From contig JBQTHP010000101.1 of the NCBI GenBank assembly GCA_052389755.1, positions 1 through 34,814 of the forward strand: a stretch of 34,814 bases of DNA. Reading direction: 5' to 3'. This DNA comes from JBQTHP01 sp052389755 (GTDB lineage: Bacteria > Pseudomonadota > Gammaproteobacteria > Steroidobacterales > Steroidobacteraceae). Under the pieces are notes generated by a model. That model had not been told where the DNA came from and did no database searches. It saw only the letters and a program-made list of their open reading frames with translations. Below are positions 23,232 through 32,272 of the stretch, one piece after another. Both the position numbers and the translations under genes were made by a program. Each line of letters begins with the position of its first letter. The stretch's first letter is position 1.

Positions 23232-24497
23232 ATGAAACGTTTCACCTCCCTGCTTTGCGCGTCCGGCCTTTCACTCTGTCAGGCCACCGCACTGCCGGTC
23301 GTCAAGCCTGCATCCGAGGGTTTTTCCGAAGCGCGTCTGGATCGATTGCACCAGTTCATGCGCGGCGTGACCGACTCCGGCAATTACCTTGGTGCGGTTA
23401 CGCTGGTCGCGCGAAATGGAAAGATCGTCGCCTGGCGTGCCTTCGGCCACCGCGACCTCGCGAAGACATCGCCGATGGATCCGAGCTCGATCTTCCGCAT
23501 CTACTCGATGACGAAGACCGTGACCTCGGTGGCGGTGCTCACGCTGATGGAGGAGGGAAAGTTCACGCTCGAGGATCCGATCGGCCGGTACCTGCCGGAG
23601 TTTGCGAACATGCAGGTGTTCGTCGGCGGCACGGCGGATGCGCCCCAACTGCGGCCGGCCGCGCGTCCGATCACCGTTCGGCACCTGCTCACTCACACGG
23701 CCGGCTTCGCAGCGGGCGGAAATACCGCGGATGAGGTCGTCAAGATCTTCAATCGCGTCGATTTCGACCGCCTTCCGGACCTCAAGACCTACAGCGAGCG
23801 TTTGGGCCGGCTGCCGCTCGCGGTGGATCCCGGCGAGCGCTTCAACTACGACGGCGTCTCGATCGAACCGCTCAGCCGGCTCATCGAGGTCGTCGCGGGA
23901 ATGCCCTTCGATGCATTTGTGCAGCAAGGGATTCTCGATCCACTCCGGCTCGAGGACACGGGCTTCAGCGTGCCCGCGGAGAAGCGGGGGCGTATTGCCG
24001 ACATGACTTCCACTGATCGCAACGGCAGGCTCATTCTCGCGTCTGCCCATGCCGCTCAGCGCCCCGGCGATATGATTAAGGCGTACCCCGGCGGTTCCGG
24101 CGGCCTCTACTCCACCGCCGCGGACTACGCTCGCTTTTGCCAGATGTTGCTGAACGGTGGAGAGCTCGACGGCGTTGCCATTCTCGACCGCTCAACAGTG
24201 GAACTGATGATGCAGAACCATCTCGCGCATCTCGACCCGCCGACTCATGACCGCCGCGGCGCGGAAGGCTTTGGTCTTGGAGGGTACGTCGTGCTCGACG
24301 TCGCGCGCCGCGGGCAACTTGGTTCGGTCGGGCAGTTCGGCTGGTTGGGAGCGGCCTCGACGTACTACACCATCGACCGTGAGGAGCAGCTGATCGCGAT
24401 CCTGATGATGCAGCATCTTCCGCAGGGTCTGCCGCGGGATCCGCCGAAGATCAGCGCCAACTTCTTCAATCTCGTCTACCAGTCGTTGGTGAAGTGA
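23232..24497 (+). CDS. Exported serine hydrolase, class C beta-lactamase/family VIII esterase type
   Basis: A 421-residue protein with a signal peptide (cut near ATA-LPV, residue 20). The nucleophile motif is SMTK (Ser92, Lys95), and the catalytic tyrosine is probably Tyr206 in FNYDG. The third motif is GWLGAAST rather than a beta-lactamase KTG, which fits esterase-type members (EstB-like) that hydrolyse ester or amide bonds. A role in periplasmic de-esterification of the imported compound is plausible. The ATG lacks a strong ribosome-binding site and follows the 16-bp tandem repeat. The next gene begins one base after its stop. Confidence 0.88.
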   Translation: MKRFTSLLCASGLSLCQATALPVVKPASEGFSEARLDRLHQFMRGVTDSGNYLGAVTLVARNGKIVAWRAFGHRDLAKTSPMDPSSIFRIYSMTKTVTSVAVLTLMEEGKFTLEDPIGRYLPEFANMQVFVGGTADAPQLRPAARPITVRHLLTHTAGFAAGGNTADEVVKIFNRVDFDRLPDLKTYSERLGRLPLAVDPGERFNYDGVSIEPLSRLIEVVAGMPFDAFVQQGILDPLRLEDTGFSVPAEKRGRIADMTSTDRNGRLILASAHAAQRPGDMIKAYPGGSGGLYSTAADYARFCQMLLNGGELDGVAILDRSTVELMMQNHLAHLDPPTHDRRGAEGFGLGGYVVLDVARRGQLGSVGQFGWLGAASTYYTIDREEQLIAILMMQHLPQGLPRDPPKISANFFNLVYQSLVK

Positions 24498-25397
24498 ATG
24501 ATCCTCGTGGCCGGCTCGGCCAATCTGGATTTCGTGGTTCGGGCCTCCCACATCCCCGCGCCCGGCGAGACCGTGCTGGGACGCGAATTCAGGACCTTTC
24601 CCGGCGGCAAGGGCGCCAACCAGGCGATCGCCTGCGCACGTGCCGGCGGCAGCATTACGGAACTGCTTCTCGCGCTCGGCGATGATGCGTTCGCCGCGCC
24701 GATCGAGGCCTCGTTGAAGGCGGCCGGGGTTCGCACGCATGTCGTGCGCGCGAGCGATCAACCGACCGGCACCGCGTTCATCTGCGTATCCGATGACGGG
24801 GAGAACGCGATCACGGTGGCGCCGGGCGCCAACAAATCCCTGCGCGAGTCGCACCTGCCGCCACTGGACGGGTGCACTCATCTATTGCTGCAGCTCGAAA
24901 CGCCTATCGACGCCGTCACGGCGTATGCGCGCGCCGCGCGATCTCGCGGCGTGAAGGTGGTGCTCAACGCAGCTCCGGCGCGCGCGCTGTCGCCCGAGCT
25001 GCTGTCCCTCGTCGATGTGCTCATCGTCAACAAGGGCGAGCTTGCCACCGTAGCGGACCATCAGGGAAGCATCGAGCAGTGCGTAGAACGCATCGACGTC
25101 CCGTGTGTCGTCGTGACGCTGGGTAGCCGCGGCTTGCGCGCCCGCGTCGGGAGCGAGTGGATCAGGCAGGACGGATTCGCCGTCACCGCAGTCGACACGA
25201 CCGCCGCGGGAGACACGTTTTGCGGCGTCCTCGTCGCGGCTCTCGGCAAGCACCTCGACATGCAGCGAGCGCTGCGGCAAGCAAACGCGGCAGGCGCGCT
25301 GGCGTGCACCAGGCTGGGCGCACAGTCGAGCATCCCGACATACGAGGAGCTGCAATCCTTTCTGCGAAACCATCCTGACACTGCCCAGAACCGATGA
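24498..25397 (+). CDS. PfkB-family sugar kinase (ribokinase-like)
   Basis: A 299-residue cytoplasmic kinase. PfkB signature 1 is GGKGANQAIACARAGG (36-51), and signature 2 is DTTAAGDTFCGVL with catalytic Asp239. The N-terminal AGSANLDFVVRASHIPAPGET and the substrate loop FPGGKGANQ match ribokinases. It phosphorylates a sugar or nucleoside, probably the pentose or other sugar released by the GH127 enzyme. It abuts the serine hydrolase gene and overlaps the next gene by 4 nt (ATGA at 25394-25397). Confidence 0.9.
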   Translation: MILVAGSANLDFVVRASHIPAPGETVLGREFRTFPGGKGANQAIACARAGGSITELLLALGDDAFAAPIEASLKAAGVRTHVVRASDQPTGTAFICVSDDGENAITVAPGANKSLRESHLPPLDGCTHLLLQLETPIDAVTAYARAARSRGVKVVLNAAPARALSPELLSLVDVLIVNKGELATVADHQGSIEQCVERIDVPCVVVTLGSRGLRARVGSEWIRQDGFAVTAVDTTAAGDTFCGVLVAALGKHLDMQRALRQANAAGALACTRLGAQSSIPTYEELQSFLRNHPDTAQNR

Positions 25398-27547
25398 CGA
25401 AGAAGCCGCAACGCGCTCCCGTTTCCCAGATCGGCGAATACGCCCTGCCCCACACGGTCGGCGCTCATCTGCCCACGCCGGGCAAGGCGCCGGGCTGGCC
25501 GATGGCGAACATCGGCCAATGGCGCATCGACGTGAACGGCAGCGTCGAGACGTGGCTCGCCGAGATGAAAGCCTGGCGCCACGAGCATCTGATTCGCATG
25601 GGCTACGACGATGCGGAGTACCGCCGCAAGGAATTCCTGTGGACGCAGCGCAACTTCGTGCACACGCAGATGATGGTGGAGGATCGCTATTTCTACGATC
25701 CGGTGGCGCGCAAGTACACCGTCGACAGGTACCTCGACGATCTCGAGAAGCGCTACGGGGGCATCGACAGCGTGCTGATCTGGTACGTGTACACCAACAT
25801 CGGCGTAGACGATCGCAACCAGACCGCGCTCGCCAGCGATTTGCCGGGCGGGCTCGAAGGGCTGAAGGGGGCGATCGCGGATTTTCATCGCCGCGGCGTG
25901 AAAGTGTTTCTGCCGACCATGGCATGGGACAACGGCACCAGGGGTGAGGGCGTTCCCGACTGGGAAGCGGTCGCGCGGCTCGCGGCGAAAGTCGGCGCGG
26001 ACGGTGTCAATGGCGACACGTACAACGGTGTACCGCGCGCGTTCCGGGTTGCATCGGATGCGACCGGTCATCCGGTCGTCTTCCAGCCCGAGTCCGTCCC
26101 ATACGCCGACGAACAGTTGATGTGGAACAACCAGAGCTGGGGCAAGGCGTCCACCGAGATCATCCCCGCCGTCAGCAAGCTCAAGTGGATCGAGCCGCGC
26201 CACCTCATCAACATCGAGAATCGCTGGGCGCGCGATCGCACCGACGACTTCCACTACATGTTCTTCAACGGCATCGGCTACGTGAGCTGGGAGAACGTGT
26301 GGGGCGTGTGGAATCAGTTCACGCCGAGGGACGCGGAAGCGCTCCGCCGCCTCGCAACGTTGCAACGCAGGTTCTCGGAAGCTTTCGTGAGCCTCGATTG
26401 GCAGCCGTACGCCACTGCGCTCCAGCAGGGCGTGTTCGCCAGCAAGTTTCCGGGCGGCGATTCGACGCTGTGGACTCTCGTGAACCGCAATGAATACGAC
26501 ATGACGGGCGAGCAGCTCCTCGTGCCGCATCGCGACGGTCGCACGTACTTCGATCTCTGGAACGGCGAGAAGCTCGAGCCGCGCATCGTCGAGGGGCAGG
26601 CGTTCATCTCGATGCCGCTCGAGACGCGCGGGTATGGCGCGGTGCTCGGCGTGGAACGCGGTGCGAGGATCGACGGTCTCGATCAGTTCCTGAAGCAGAT
26701 GAAACAGCTCAACAAGGTTCCGTTGCAGACGCTTTCCAATGTGTGGCAGGCGCTGCCGCAGGCGATGGTGGAGATTGCGCCGACGAAGCCGGCCGCCAGC
26801 GCACCGCCCGGAATGATCACGATCCCCGCGGGCGAGTTCGACTTCAAGGTCACCGGTATCGAGATCGAGGGATACACGTGGAAGGGACTCGACTTACAGT
26901 ACCCATGGGAAGTTTCCGCGCGGCGCAGCCATCTGCACCGCATGAAGATGCAGCCGTTCCACATCGACAAGTACCCGGTGACCAACGCCGAGTACAAGAC
27001 ATTCGTCGACGCGACCGGCTATCGCCCGAAGGACGACCACAACTTCGTGCGCGACTGGAAAGACGGCGCGCCGCGCAAGGGTTGGGAGAGGAAGCCGGTC
27101 ACCTGGGTTTCCATCGAGGATGCGCGCGCGTATGCCGCGTGGGCCGGCAGGCGTCTGCCGCGCGAGTGGGAGTGGCAGTACGCCGCACAGGGCAGCGACG
27201 GGCGTCTCTATCCGTGGGGCAACGACTGGAACGTCGCGAACATGCCGCCGCAGAGCAAGGCGCGCGAGATGCCGCCGCCCGCGGACGTCGACGCACATCC
27301 GCAGGGCGCGAGCCCCTTCGGCGTCATGGATCTCGTCGGCAACGTGTGGCAATGGACCGACGAGTTCCTCGATGAGCACACGCGGGCCGCGGCGGTGCGC
27401 GGCGGCAGCGCGTACCAGCCACAGACCTCGCACTGGTATTTCCCGCAGGCGTATCAGCTCGACCAGCACGGGAAGTATCTGCTGATGGCACCGTCGAAGG
27501 ATCGCTCCGGCGGCATCGGATTTCGCTGTGTCGTCGATGCTCTCTAA
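25394..27547 (+). CDS. Large barrel-like domain fused to FGE/sulfatase-modifying-factor fold lacking its cysteines
   Basis: A 717-residue protein with no signal peptide. Residues about 40-440 look like a TIM-barrel glycosidase-type domain (IDSVLIWYVYTNIGVDD; GVKVFLPTMAWDN; VGADGVNGDTYNGVPRAF; INIENRWARDR; GIGYVSWENVWG) with several acidic residues at strand ends. I cannot place it in a numbered family. Residues about 472-715 are an FGE-sulfatase-like domain (MITIPAGEF; HIDKYPVTNAEYKTFVDATGY; LPREWEWQYAAQG; LYPWGNDWN; GVMDLVGNVWQWTDEF; VRGGSAY; GFRCV). Genuine formylglycine-generating enzymes have two copper-binding cysteines after RGGSW. Here that segment reads RGGSAYQPQTSHWYF (669-683) without any, so it is probably a binding or structural domain. 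No sulfatase is encoded nearby. It is translationally coupled to the kinase. Confidence 0.8.
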   Translation: MTKKPQRAPVSQIGEYALPHTVGAHLPTPGKAPGWPMANIGQWRIDVNGSVETWLAEMKAWRHEHLIRMGYDDAEYRRKEFLWTQRNFVHTQMMVEDRYFYDPVARKYTVDRYLDDLEKRYGGIDSVLIWYVYTNIGVDDRNQTALASDLPGGLEGLKGAIADFHRRGVKVFLPTMAWDNGTRGEGVPDWEAVARLAAKVGADGVNGDTYNGVPRAFRVASDATGHPVVFQPESVPYADEQLMWNNQSWGKASTEIIPAVSKLKWIEPRHLINIENRWARDRTDDFHYMFFNGIGYVSWENVWGVWNQFTPRDAEALRRLATLQRRFSEAFVSLDWQPYATALQQGVFASKFPGGDSTLWTLVNRNEYDMTGEQLLVPHRDGRTYFDLWNGEKLEPRIVEGQAFISMPLETRGYGAVLGVERGARIDGLDQFLKQMKQLNKVPLQTLSNVWQALPQAMVEIAPTKPAASAPPGMITIPAGEFDFKVTGIEIEGYTWKGLDLQYPWEVSARRSHLHRMKMQPFHIDKYPVTNAEYKTFVDATGYRPKDDHNFVRDWKDGAPRKGWERKPVTWVSIEDARAYAAWAGRRLPREWEWQYAAQGSDGRLYPWGNDWNVANMPPQSKAREMPPPADVDAHPQGASPFGVMDLVGNVWQWTDEFLDEHTRAAAVRGGSAYQPQTSHWYFPQAYQLDQHGKYLLMAPSKDRSGGIGFRCVVDAL

Positions 27548-27556
27548 GCGGACTCG

Positions 27557-30346
27557 ATGAGACGTGCCCTCGCCTTGTTTCTTGCGTGCGCGTCTCTGTG
27601 CTGGGGCACGGCACGCGGCGCAGATGCGCCGAAGAAGATCGTTCTCATCGGCGGTCCGAAGAGCGAGGGACCTGCCCGACACGATTATCCGAACGGCGTT
27701 CGCCTGCTCGCGGCGTTTCTCGATTCCTCGCCCGACGCGCAAGCAATCGATAGCCTGATCGTCGCGGCCTACCCGGATGGGTGGCCAGCAGATCCCGCGG
27801 CTCTCGAAGGTGCTTCTACGATCGTCTGTTACTTCGATGGCCTGGGGCGTCACCCGTTGCTCGATGGCACGCGCCGCGCTGGATTCGAGGCATCGATGCA
27901 TCAGGGAGCAGGGTTCGTGGCCTTGCATCAGGCATCGACGGTGCCGGAGGACGACGAGAGCATCGGCTTGCCGCGCTGGCTCGGCGGCGCTCGCTACGGC
28001 ATGTTCGATCGAACCGACGAGATGGTGGCGTTCACGCCTGCTGCACCCGCCCATCCCGTCAGCCGCGGCGTGCAAGCGTTCACCTATTTCGACGAGTTCT
28101 ACCCGACTCTTCGTTTCAGCGAAGCCCGCGCGATCACGCCGATACTCAAGGGCAGGCTGCACGTGCAGTACCGCAGCAACCAGCCTGTCGTCATCGGCGA
28201 GCCGCGGATCAGCACCGTCGCGTGGGTTTACGAGCGCGATGGCGGTGGCCGTTCCTTCGGATTCAGCGGTGCGCACTACCTGGCGGCGCTCGATGAGCCG
28301 GCAGTACGAAAGATGCTGCTCAACGCGATCTTCTGGACCGCCGGCATCGACGTGCCGAAGGATGGGGTGCGATCTGGTCTGCCGATTGCAAGACCGCTCA
28401 CCATCGCCGCAACCTTGGACACCCTGACCTTTCATCGCGATCGCGAGCGCAGCGGCTGGAACTCGCTCGAGACCATTCTGACGCCGGTGAACGTTGCGGA
28501 GCCCGTGTTCGGCCTCATATGGGAATCGCCGCCGTTCGATGAAGTCGACGGGTTGCCGCCTCGTCTGTACGCGTCGCCCCTGTACGTGGATGAGGTGAAG
28601 TTATCGGCTGGCCCGCATGCGGGCGGTCTGTTCCCGGTAATCTTTGCCGCCACCAGCAACGGGTTCGTGTACGCCGTCAACGCGTTCAACATGGGTGACG
28701 TCGCGCCCGGAACCATCCTGTGGCGCACGTACCTCGGCCCGCCGTGCAAACTCGAGCCCGTTCCCCTCGACGGAGTGAACACCGGGATTCTCAGTACCCC
28801 GGTCATCGACATCGCCAGACAGCGTTTGTATGTCACGAGCTGCGCACCGAAGGAACGCTGGCAGGCGCATGTCCTCGACATCACGAGCGGTCGCTCTCTT
28901 CCCGGGTGGCCCGTGCGCCTCGACGAGGCTACGTTCAACGCTCCCGGCGTCAACAGGAATGCGGGAACTCGTGCTGCCCCGTCGCGACGCTTCGATTACC
29001 GCGTGCAGCGCGGCGCTCTGAACCTGAGTCCGGACGGGACACTGCTCTACGTCACTTTCGGTGAGAGCGCCACCGGGTGGATCGTCGCCGTCGATACTTC
29101 GAAGGCCCGCGTGGCGAGCGCGTTCGCCACAGTGGCCAATCCCCACCGCACCAGCGGAGGTATCTGGGGAGCAGGCGGGCCGGCTGTCGATGCGCAGGGC
29201 CACGTATATGTTGCGACCGGAACGGGTTTTTCCGCATTGGTCGATCAACCGCACGACTGGACGCAGTCGGTCTTGAAGTTGTCCGTGGCACCTGAGGGCT
29301 TCGTTCTGCGCGGAACCTACACACCGTTCAACTACTGCGAAACCGCCAACATGGACGTGGACCTCGGCTCCGGTGGCGTAGCCCTCCTTCCGGATCTCGA
29401 CCCTGCGACGACCACGACGACCAATCTGATGGTTGTCGGCGGCAAGCAGGGCAACGTGTATCTGCTCGATCGCGCTCGCATGCCCGGGCGCCTGGATCGG
29501 CGGCAGCCCTGCAGCACCGACTCCGCGAGCGATGCGTCGCTGCTCGCGCTGCAGGATCAACCTCAGTTCGGCAGGCGTGGACCGCTCAATGTCTTCGGTC
29601 CGTATTCCGAGAAGGATGGCGCCATGAACCTGGGCCGGAGCCGGTCCGTTCCAGCCTGGTTCCGAAATTCACCGGATGCGGTGTACGTGTTCGTCAGCGG
29701 CAGCACGAAAAAGGAGCCCGCGTCGCCCCACAGCGTCCCGCCGTCGCTGGCGCGCCTGCGGGTGGTTACGGTGGCCGGAAAGCCCGCGTATCTGCGTGTG
29801 GACCAGCTCGAGCAGACTCTCGTGTTCGCCAATCCCGGCTCGCCGGTCGTTACGAGCAATGGCCCGAGCCATGCCATCGTGTGGGTGCTGGATATGAATG
29901 CCGACCGCACCTCGAGTTTGACGGGTGCCAATGCTCCTCGGCCGATCCTGTACGCACTCGATGCACTCAGCTTCGAAGTGCTGTGGAAGAGCAAGCCCGG
30001 CGAGCTGCATACGAGCGGAAAATACAACGAACCCGCCGTCGCTCGAGGAACGGTATTCGCAGGCACCGATCGTATTCAGGCCTTCGGCCTGCGTTCGCGT
30101 CCGTCGAGCGACACCGCGTCGATCTACCGTGATGCAGAGGCCATCTACGTGCAGCGATGCGCGGCATGTCACGATCGTCCCGAGGGTCGAATTCCGCCGC
30201 GAGAGCTGATCGCGTCGCGCTCGCATGCTTATGTAGTCGACGTGCTTACTCGTGGCGCGATGCGTCCGCACGCGGCGGGCCTGAGCCCGGAAGGAATCGA
30301 CACTGTTGCGCGATATCTGACTCAACCCTCTCCGGCAGCACGATGA
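27557..30346 (+). CDS. ThuA-like domain / PQQ-type beta-propeller / cytochrome c triple fusion
   Basis: A 929-residue periplasmic protein with a signal peptide (cut near ARG-ADA, residue 21). Residues about 26-264 form a ThuA-like class-I glutaminase fold (KIVLIGGPKSEGPARHDY; FVALHQASTVP; FTYFDEFY). Residues about 300-845 form a PQQ-dehydrogenase-like propeller with blade motifs ending in aromatic plus aspartate (for example YVATGTGFSAL, VGGKQGNVYLLDR, ILYALDALSFEVLW). Residues about 856-922 are a monoheme cytochrome c with CAACH (868-872) and probable axial Met902. Propeller-cytochrome fusions are known quinohemoprotein dehydrogenases; the ThuA domain in front is unusual. ThuA proteins are linked to 3-keto-glycoside metabolism in some bacteria, so this may be a sugar oxidase feeding electrons to the respiratory chain. 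Whether PQQ binds is not shown. The next gene overlaps by 4 nt. Confidence 0.83.
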   Translation: MRRALALFLACASLCWGTARGADAPKKIVLIGGPKSEGPARHDYPNGVRLLAAFLDSSPDAQAIDSLIVAAYPDGWPADPAALEGASTIVCYFDGLGRHPLLDGTRRAGFEASMHQGAGFVALHQASTVPEDDESIGLPRWLGGARYGMFDRTDEMVAFTPAAPAHPVSRGVQAFTYFDEFYPTLRFSEARAITPILKGRLHVQYRSNQPVVIGEPRISTVAWVYERDGGGRSFGFSGAHYLAALDEPAVRKMLLNAIFWTAGIDVPKDGVRSGLPIARPLTIAATLDTLTFHRDRERSGWNSLETILTPVNVAEPVFGLIWESPPFDEVDGLPPRLYASPLYVDEVKLSAGPHAGGLFPVIFAATSNGFVYAVNAFNMGDVAPGTILWRTYLGPPCKLEPVPLDGVNTGILSTPVIDIARQRLYVTSCAPKERWQAHVLDITSGRSLPGWPVRLDEATFNAPGVNRNAGTRAAPSRRFDYRVQRGALNLSPDGTLLYVTFGESATGWIVAVDTSKARVASAFATVANPHRTSGGIWGAGGPAVDAQGHVYVATGTGFSALVDQPHDWTQSVLKLSVAPEGFVLRGTYTPFNYCETANMDVDLGSGGVALLPDLDPATTTTTNLMVVGGKQGNVYLLDRARMPGRLDRRQPCSTDSASDASLLALQDQPQFGRRGPLNVFGPYSEKDGAMNLGRSRSVPAWFRNSPDAVYVFVSGSTKKEPASPHSVPPSLARLRVVTVAGKPAYLRVDQLEQTLVFANPGSPVVTSNGPSHAIVWVLDMNADRTSSLTGANAPRPILYALDALSFEVLWKSKPGELHTSGKYNEPAVARGTVFAGTDRIQAFGLRSRPSSDTASIYRDAEAIYVQRCAACHDRPEGRIPPRELIASRSHAYVVDVLTRGAMRPHAAGLSPEGIDTVARYLTQPSPAAR

Positions 30347-32196
30347 ATCAGCCCACGAATTTTCTTCCGCCCGATCAGGTGCAATTGAGCGGTCTGCTCG
30401 GCAACGCCCTGGCCGCCAACCATGCGGGGCGGCTGATGCATTTCATTACGGACGAGACAAGCCCGCCGATCGCGCTGTTCAGTCCCGAGCATGTGAAACA
30501 CAACCATGAAGGCGATTGGTATGGCGAGCACGCCGGCAAGTGGCTCTACGCGGCCGCCAAGGCAGCTACTCGCACGGGCGACGCGGCACTCGCCGCGAGA
30601 GTTCGCCGCGTCGCGGACTACCTGGTCGACGCGCAGCAGCCGGACGGCTACCTCGGCACGTATGCGCCGGAACGGCGCTTCATGCGGAAGCAGCCACCGG
30701 GCGAGCGCACGTGGGATGGCGCACCAGGCAAACGCACGTGGGACATCTGGACCCACAGCTATGTGATTCTCGGAATGCTCGAGGTCAACAGGCACTCCCC
30801 GTCCCCGAAGTACGTCGAAACCGCGCGGAAGATCGCCGATCTGTGCTGGCGCACGCTGACCGAGGGCGGCATCGACATCACCGAGCTGGGCAACCACCAC
30901 GGCATGTCCGCCACCGTGCTGCTCGATCCTGCCGTCGAGCTTTACGTCACCACGCGCGAGAAGAAGTACCTGGATCTGGCGCAGGTGATTCTGCATCAGG
31001 CCAATCGCCGCGCCGAGCTCGCGCTGCTGTCGCGGGCGATGGCGGGAACCGACGCCGCGGAGATCTCCACGGGCAAGTCGTATCAGCTCTGCTGGAACCT
31101 CGTCGGCCTCGCGAAGCTTCACAGGGCGACGGGCGACGTCCGATATCTGAGCGCAGTTCAGAACGTGTGGGAAAGCATCCGCGAATTCCATCTGACGCTC
31201 GGCGGCGGCCCATGGGGCGGCGTCGGACAGCGATCGCGCGAAGTGTTCAATCACAGCGGTGTGTTCAGTCCCCACGGCTACGTCGAAACGTGCGCGACTT
31301 TTTCCTGGATTCAATTGAATCGCGAGTTGCTGGGCATCACCGGCGATGCGAAGTACGCAGAGGAAATCGAGCGATCGGCCTACAACGACCTGCTCGGCGC
31401 GCAGGCTCCGAACGGGGAGGACTGGTGCTACTACTCCTCCCCTAACGGCAAGCGCGTCCATACGACGTACTGGCGCTGCTGCAAGTCGAGCGGCGCGATG
31501 GCGCTCGAGGAGCTGCCCTCGATTGCCTACAGCGTGATCGGGGAAAAGGACATAGCGGTCAATTTGTATGGCCCGAGTGAGGCCACTGTCACGACACCGC
31601 AAGCTGGAACCCTAAGACTGCAGCAGGTGACCCGGTACCCTTTCGACGGCGACATCAGAATTCTCGTCGATCCGGAGCGGGCGTTGCGGTTTTCGATTCG
31701 CGTACGAATTCCGTCCTGGGCAAGTCACGCAACGATCAAGGTGAACGGAGTCGATTCGTCACAAACGGCTGCGCCCGGCACGTTCGTCGCTCTGGAACAC
31801 AACTGGCAGAAGAATGATGAGATCACGCTGCGATTTCCGATGTCGCCGATGTTGCACGAGAAGGTGAGCCGCAGCGTGCAGGAGTCGAGGGCTCCGGACG
31901 GCGTGCCGATCAACCAGGAGGTCATGCGGTATGGCTACGTGGCGATTACGCGCGGTCCCCTGGTCTACGCCACGGGTCTGATCGACGGATTCAAGAGCGA
32001 CGAAACGATCCGCATTCCCCACCGCCGTGACGCATCGCTGCTCGAAGTCATCGATACGCCGACGGGCTACGAAGGCCCGGCGATCCGCTTGAGCCTCGGC
32101 TATCGCGCCCCGCTCGTCTTTCTCCCCTACTACGAGGCCGGAGGCCGAAAAGACGGCGCCTGGCGTCTCACGTGGATGCAGGTGGCCGCGGCGTGA
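30343..32196 (+). CDS. GH127-family beta-L-arabinofuranosidase-like glycosidase (DUF1680)
   Basis: A 617-residue enzyme with an alpha/alpha-barrel followed by beta-sandwich domains. The zinc-cysteine active site of GH127 is intact: Glu315 and Cys317 in YVETCATFSW, and Cys379-Cys380 in YWRCCKSSGAM. In characterised members a cysteine of this site is the nucleophile. HHGMSATVLL (185-194) is also typical. There is no signal peptide, so it works in the cytoplasm on imported glycosides. The ATG at 30343 overlaps the stop of the ThuA-fusion gene (ATGA); an upstream open frame from 30157 lies inside that gene and is discarded. Substrate specificity within GH127/GH146-like families cannot be fixed from sequence. 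Confidence 0.9.
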   Translation: MNQPTNFLPPDQVQLSGLLGNALAANHAGRLMHFITDETSPPIALFSPEHVKHNHEGDWYGEHAGKWLYAAAKAATRTGDAALAARVRRVADYLVDAQQPDGYLGTYAPERRFMRKQPPGERTWDGAPGKRTWDIWTHSYVILGMLEVNRHSPSPKYVETARKIADLCWRTLTEGGIDITELGNHHGMSATVLLDPAVELYVTTREKKYLDLAQVILHQANRRAELALLSRAMAGTDAAEISTGKSYQLCWNLVGLAKLHRATGDVRYLSAVQNVWESIREFHLTLGGGPWGGVGQRSREVFNHSGVFSPHGYVETCATFSWIQLNRELLGITGDAKYAEEIERSAYNDLLGAQAPNGEDWCYYSSPNGKRVHTTYWRCCKSSGAMALEELPSIAYSVIGEKDIAVNLYGPSEATVTTPQAGTLRLQQVTRYPFDGDIRILVDPERALRFSIRVRIPSWASHATIKVNGVDSSQTAAPGTFVALEHNWQKNDEITLRFPMSPMLHEKVSRSVQESRAPDGVPINQEVMRYGYVAITRGPLVYATGLIDGFKSDETIRIPHRRDASLLEVIDTPTGYEGPAIRLSLGYRAPLVFLPYYEAGGRKDGAWRLTWMQVAAA

Positions 32197-32272
32197 AAGT
32201 GAGAATTTGTGATGTTTGAGCATAGGCAACCCGTCTTCTTCTTTGCACTGCGGTCGGCGAGACTTTGATCCA

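Noticed and set aside
26805..27547. Functional formylglycine-generating enzyme
   Set aside because: The fold is present, but the segment that should hold the two catalytic cysteines contains none, and no sulfatase is encoded in the window.
25061..28435. Minus-strand open frames of 489 and 513 residues opposite the kinase, FGE-fold and ThuA-fusion genes
   Set aside because: Antisense shadows of three convincing plus-strand genes with no domain signatures of their own.
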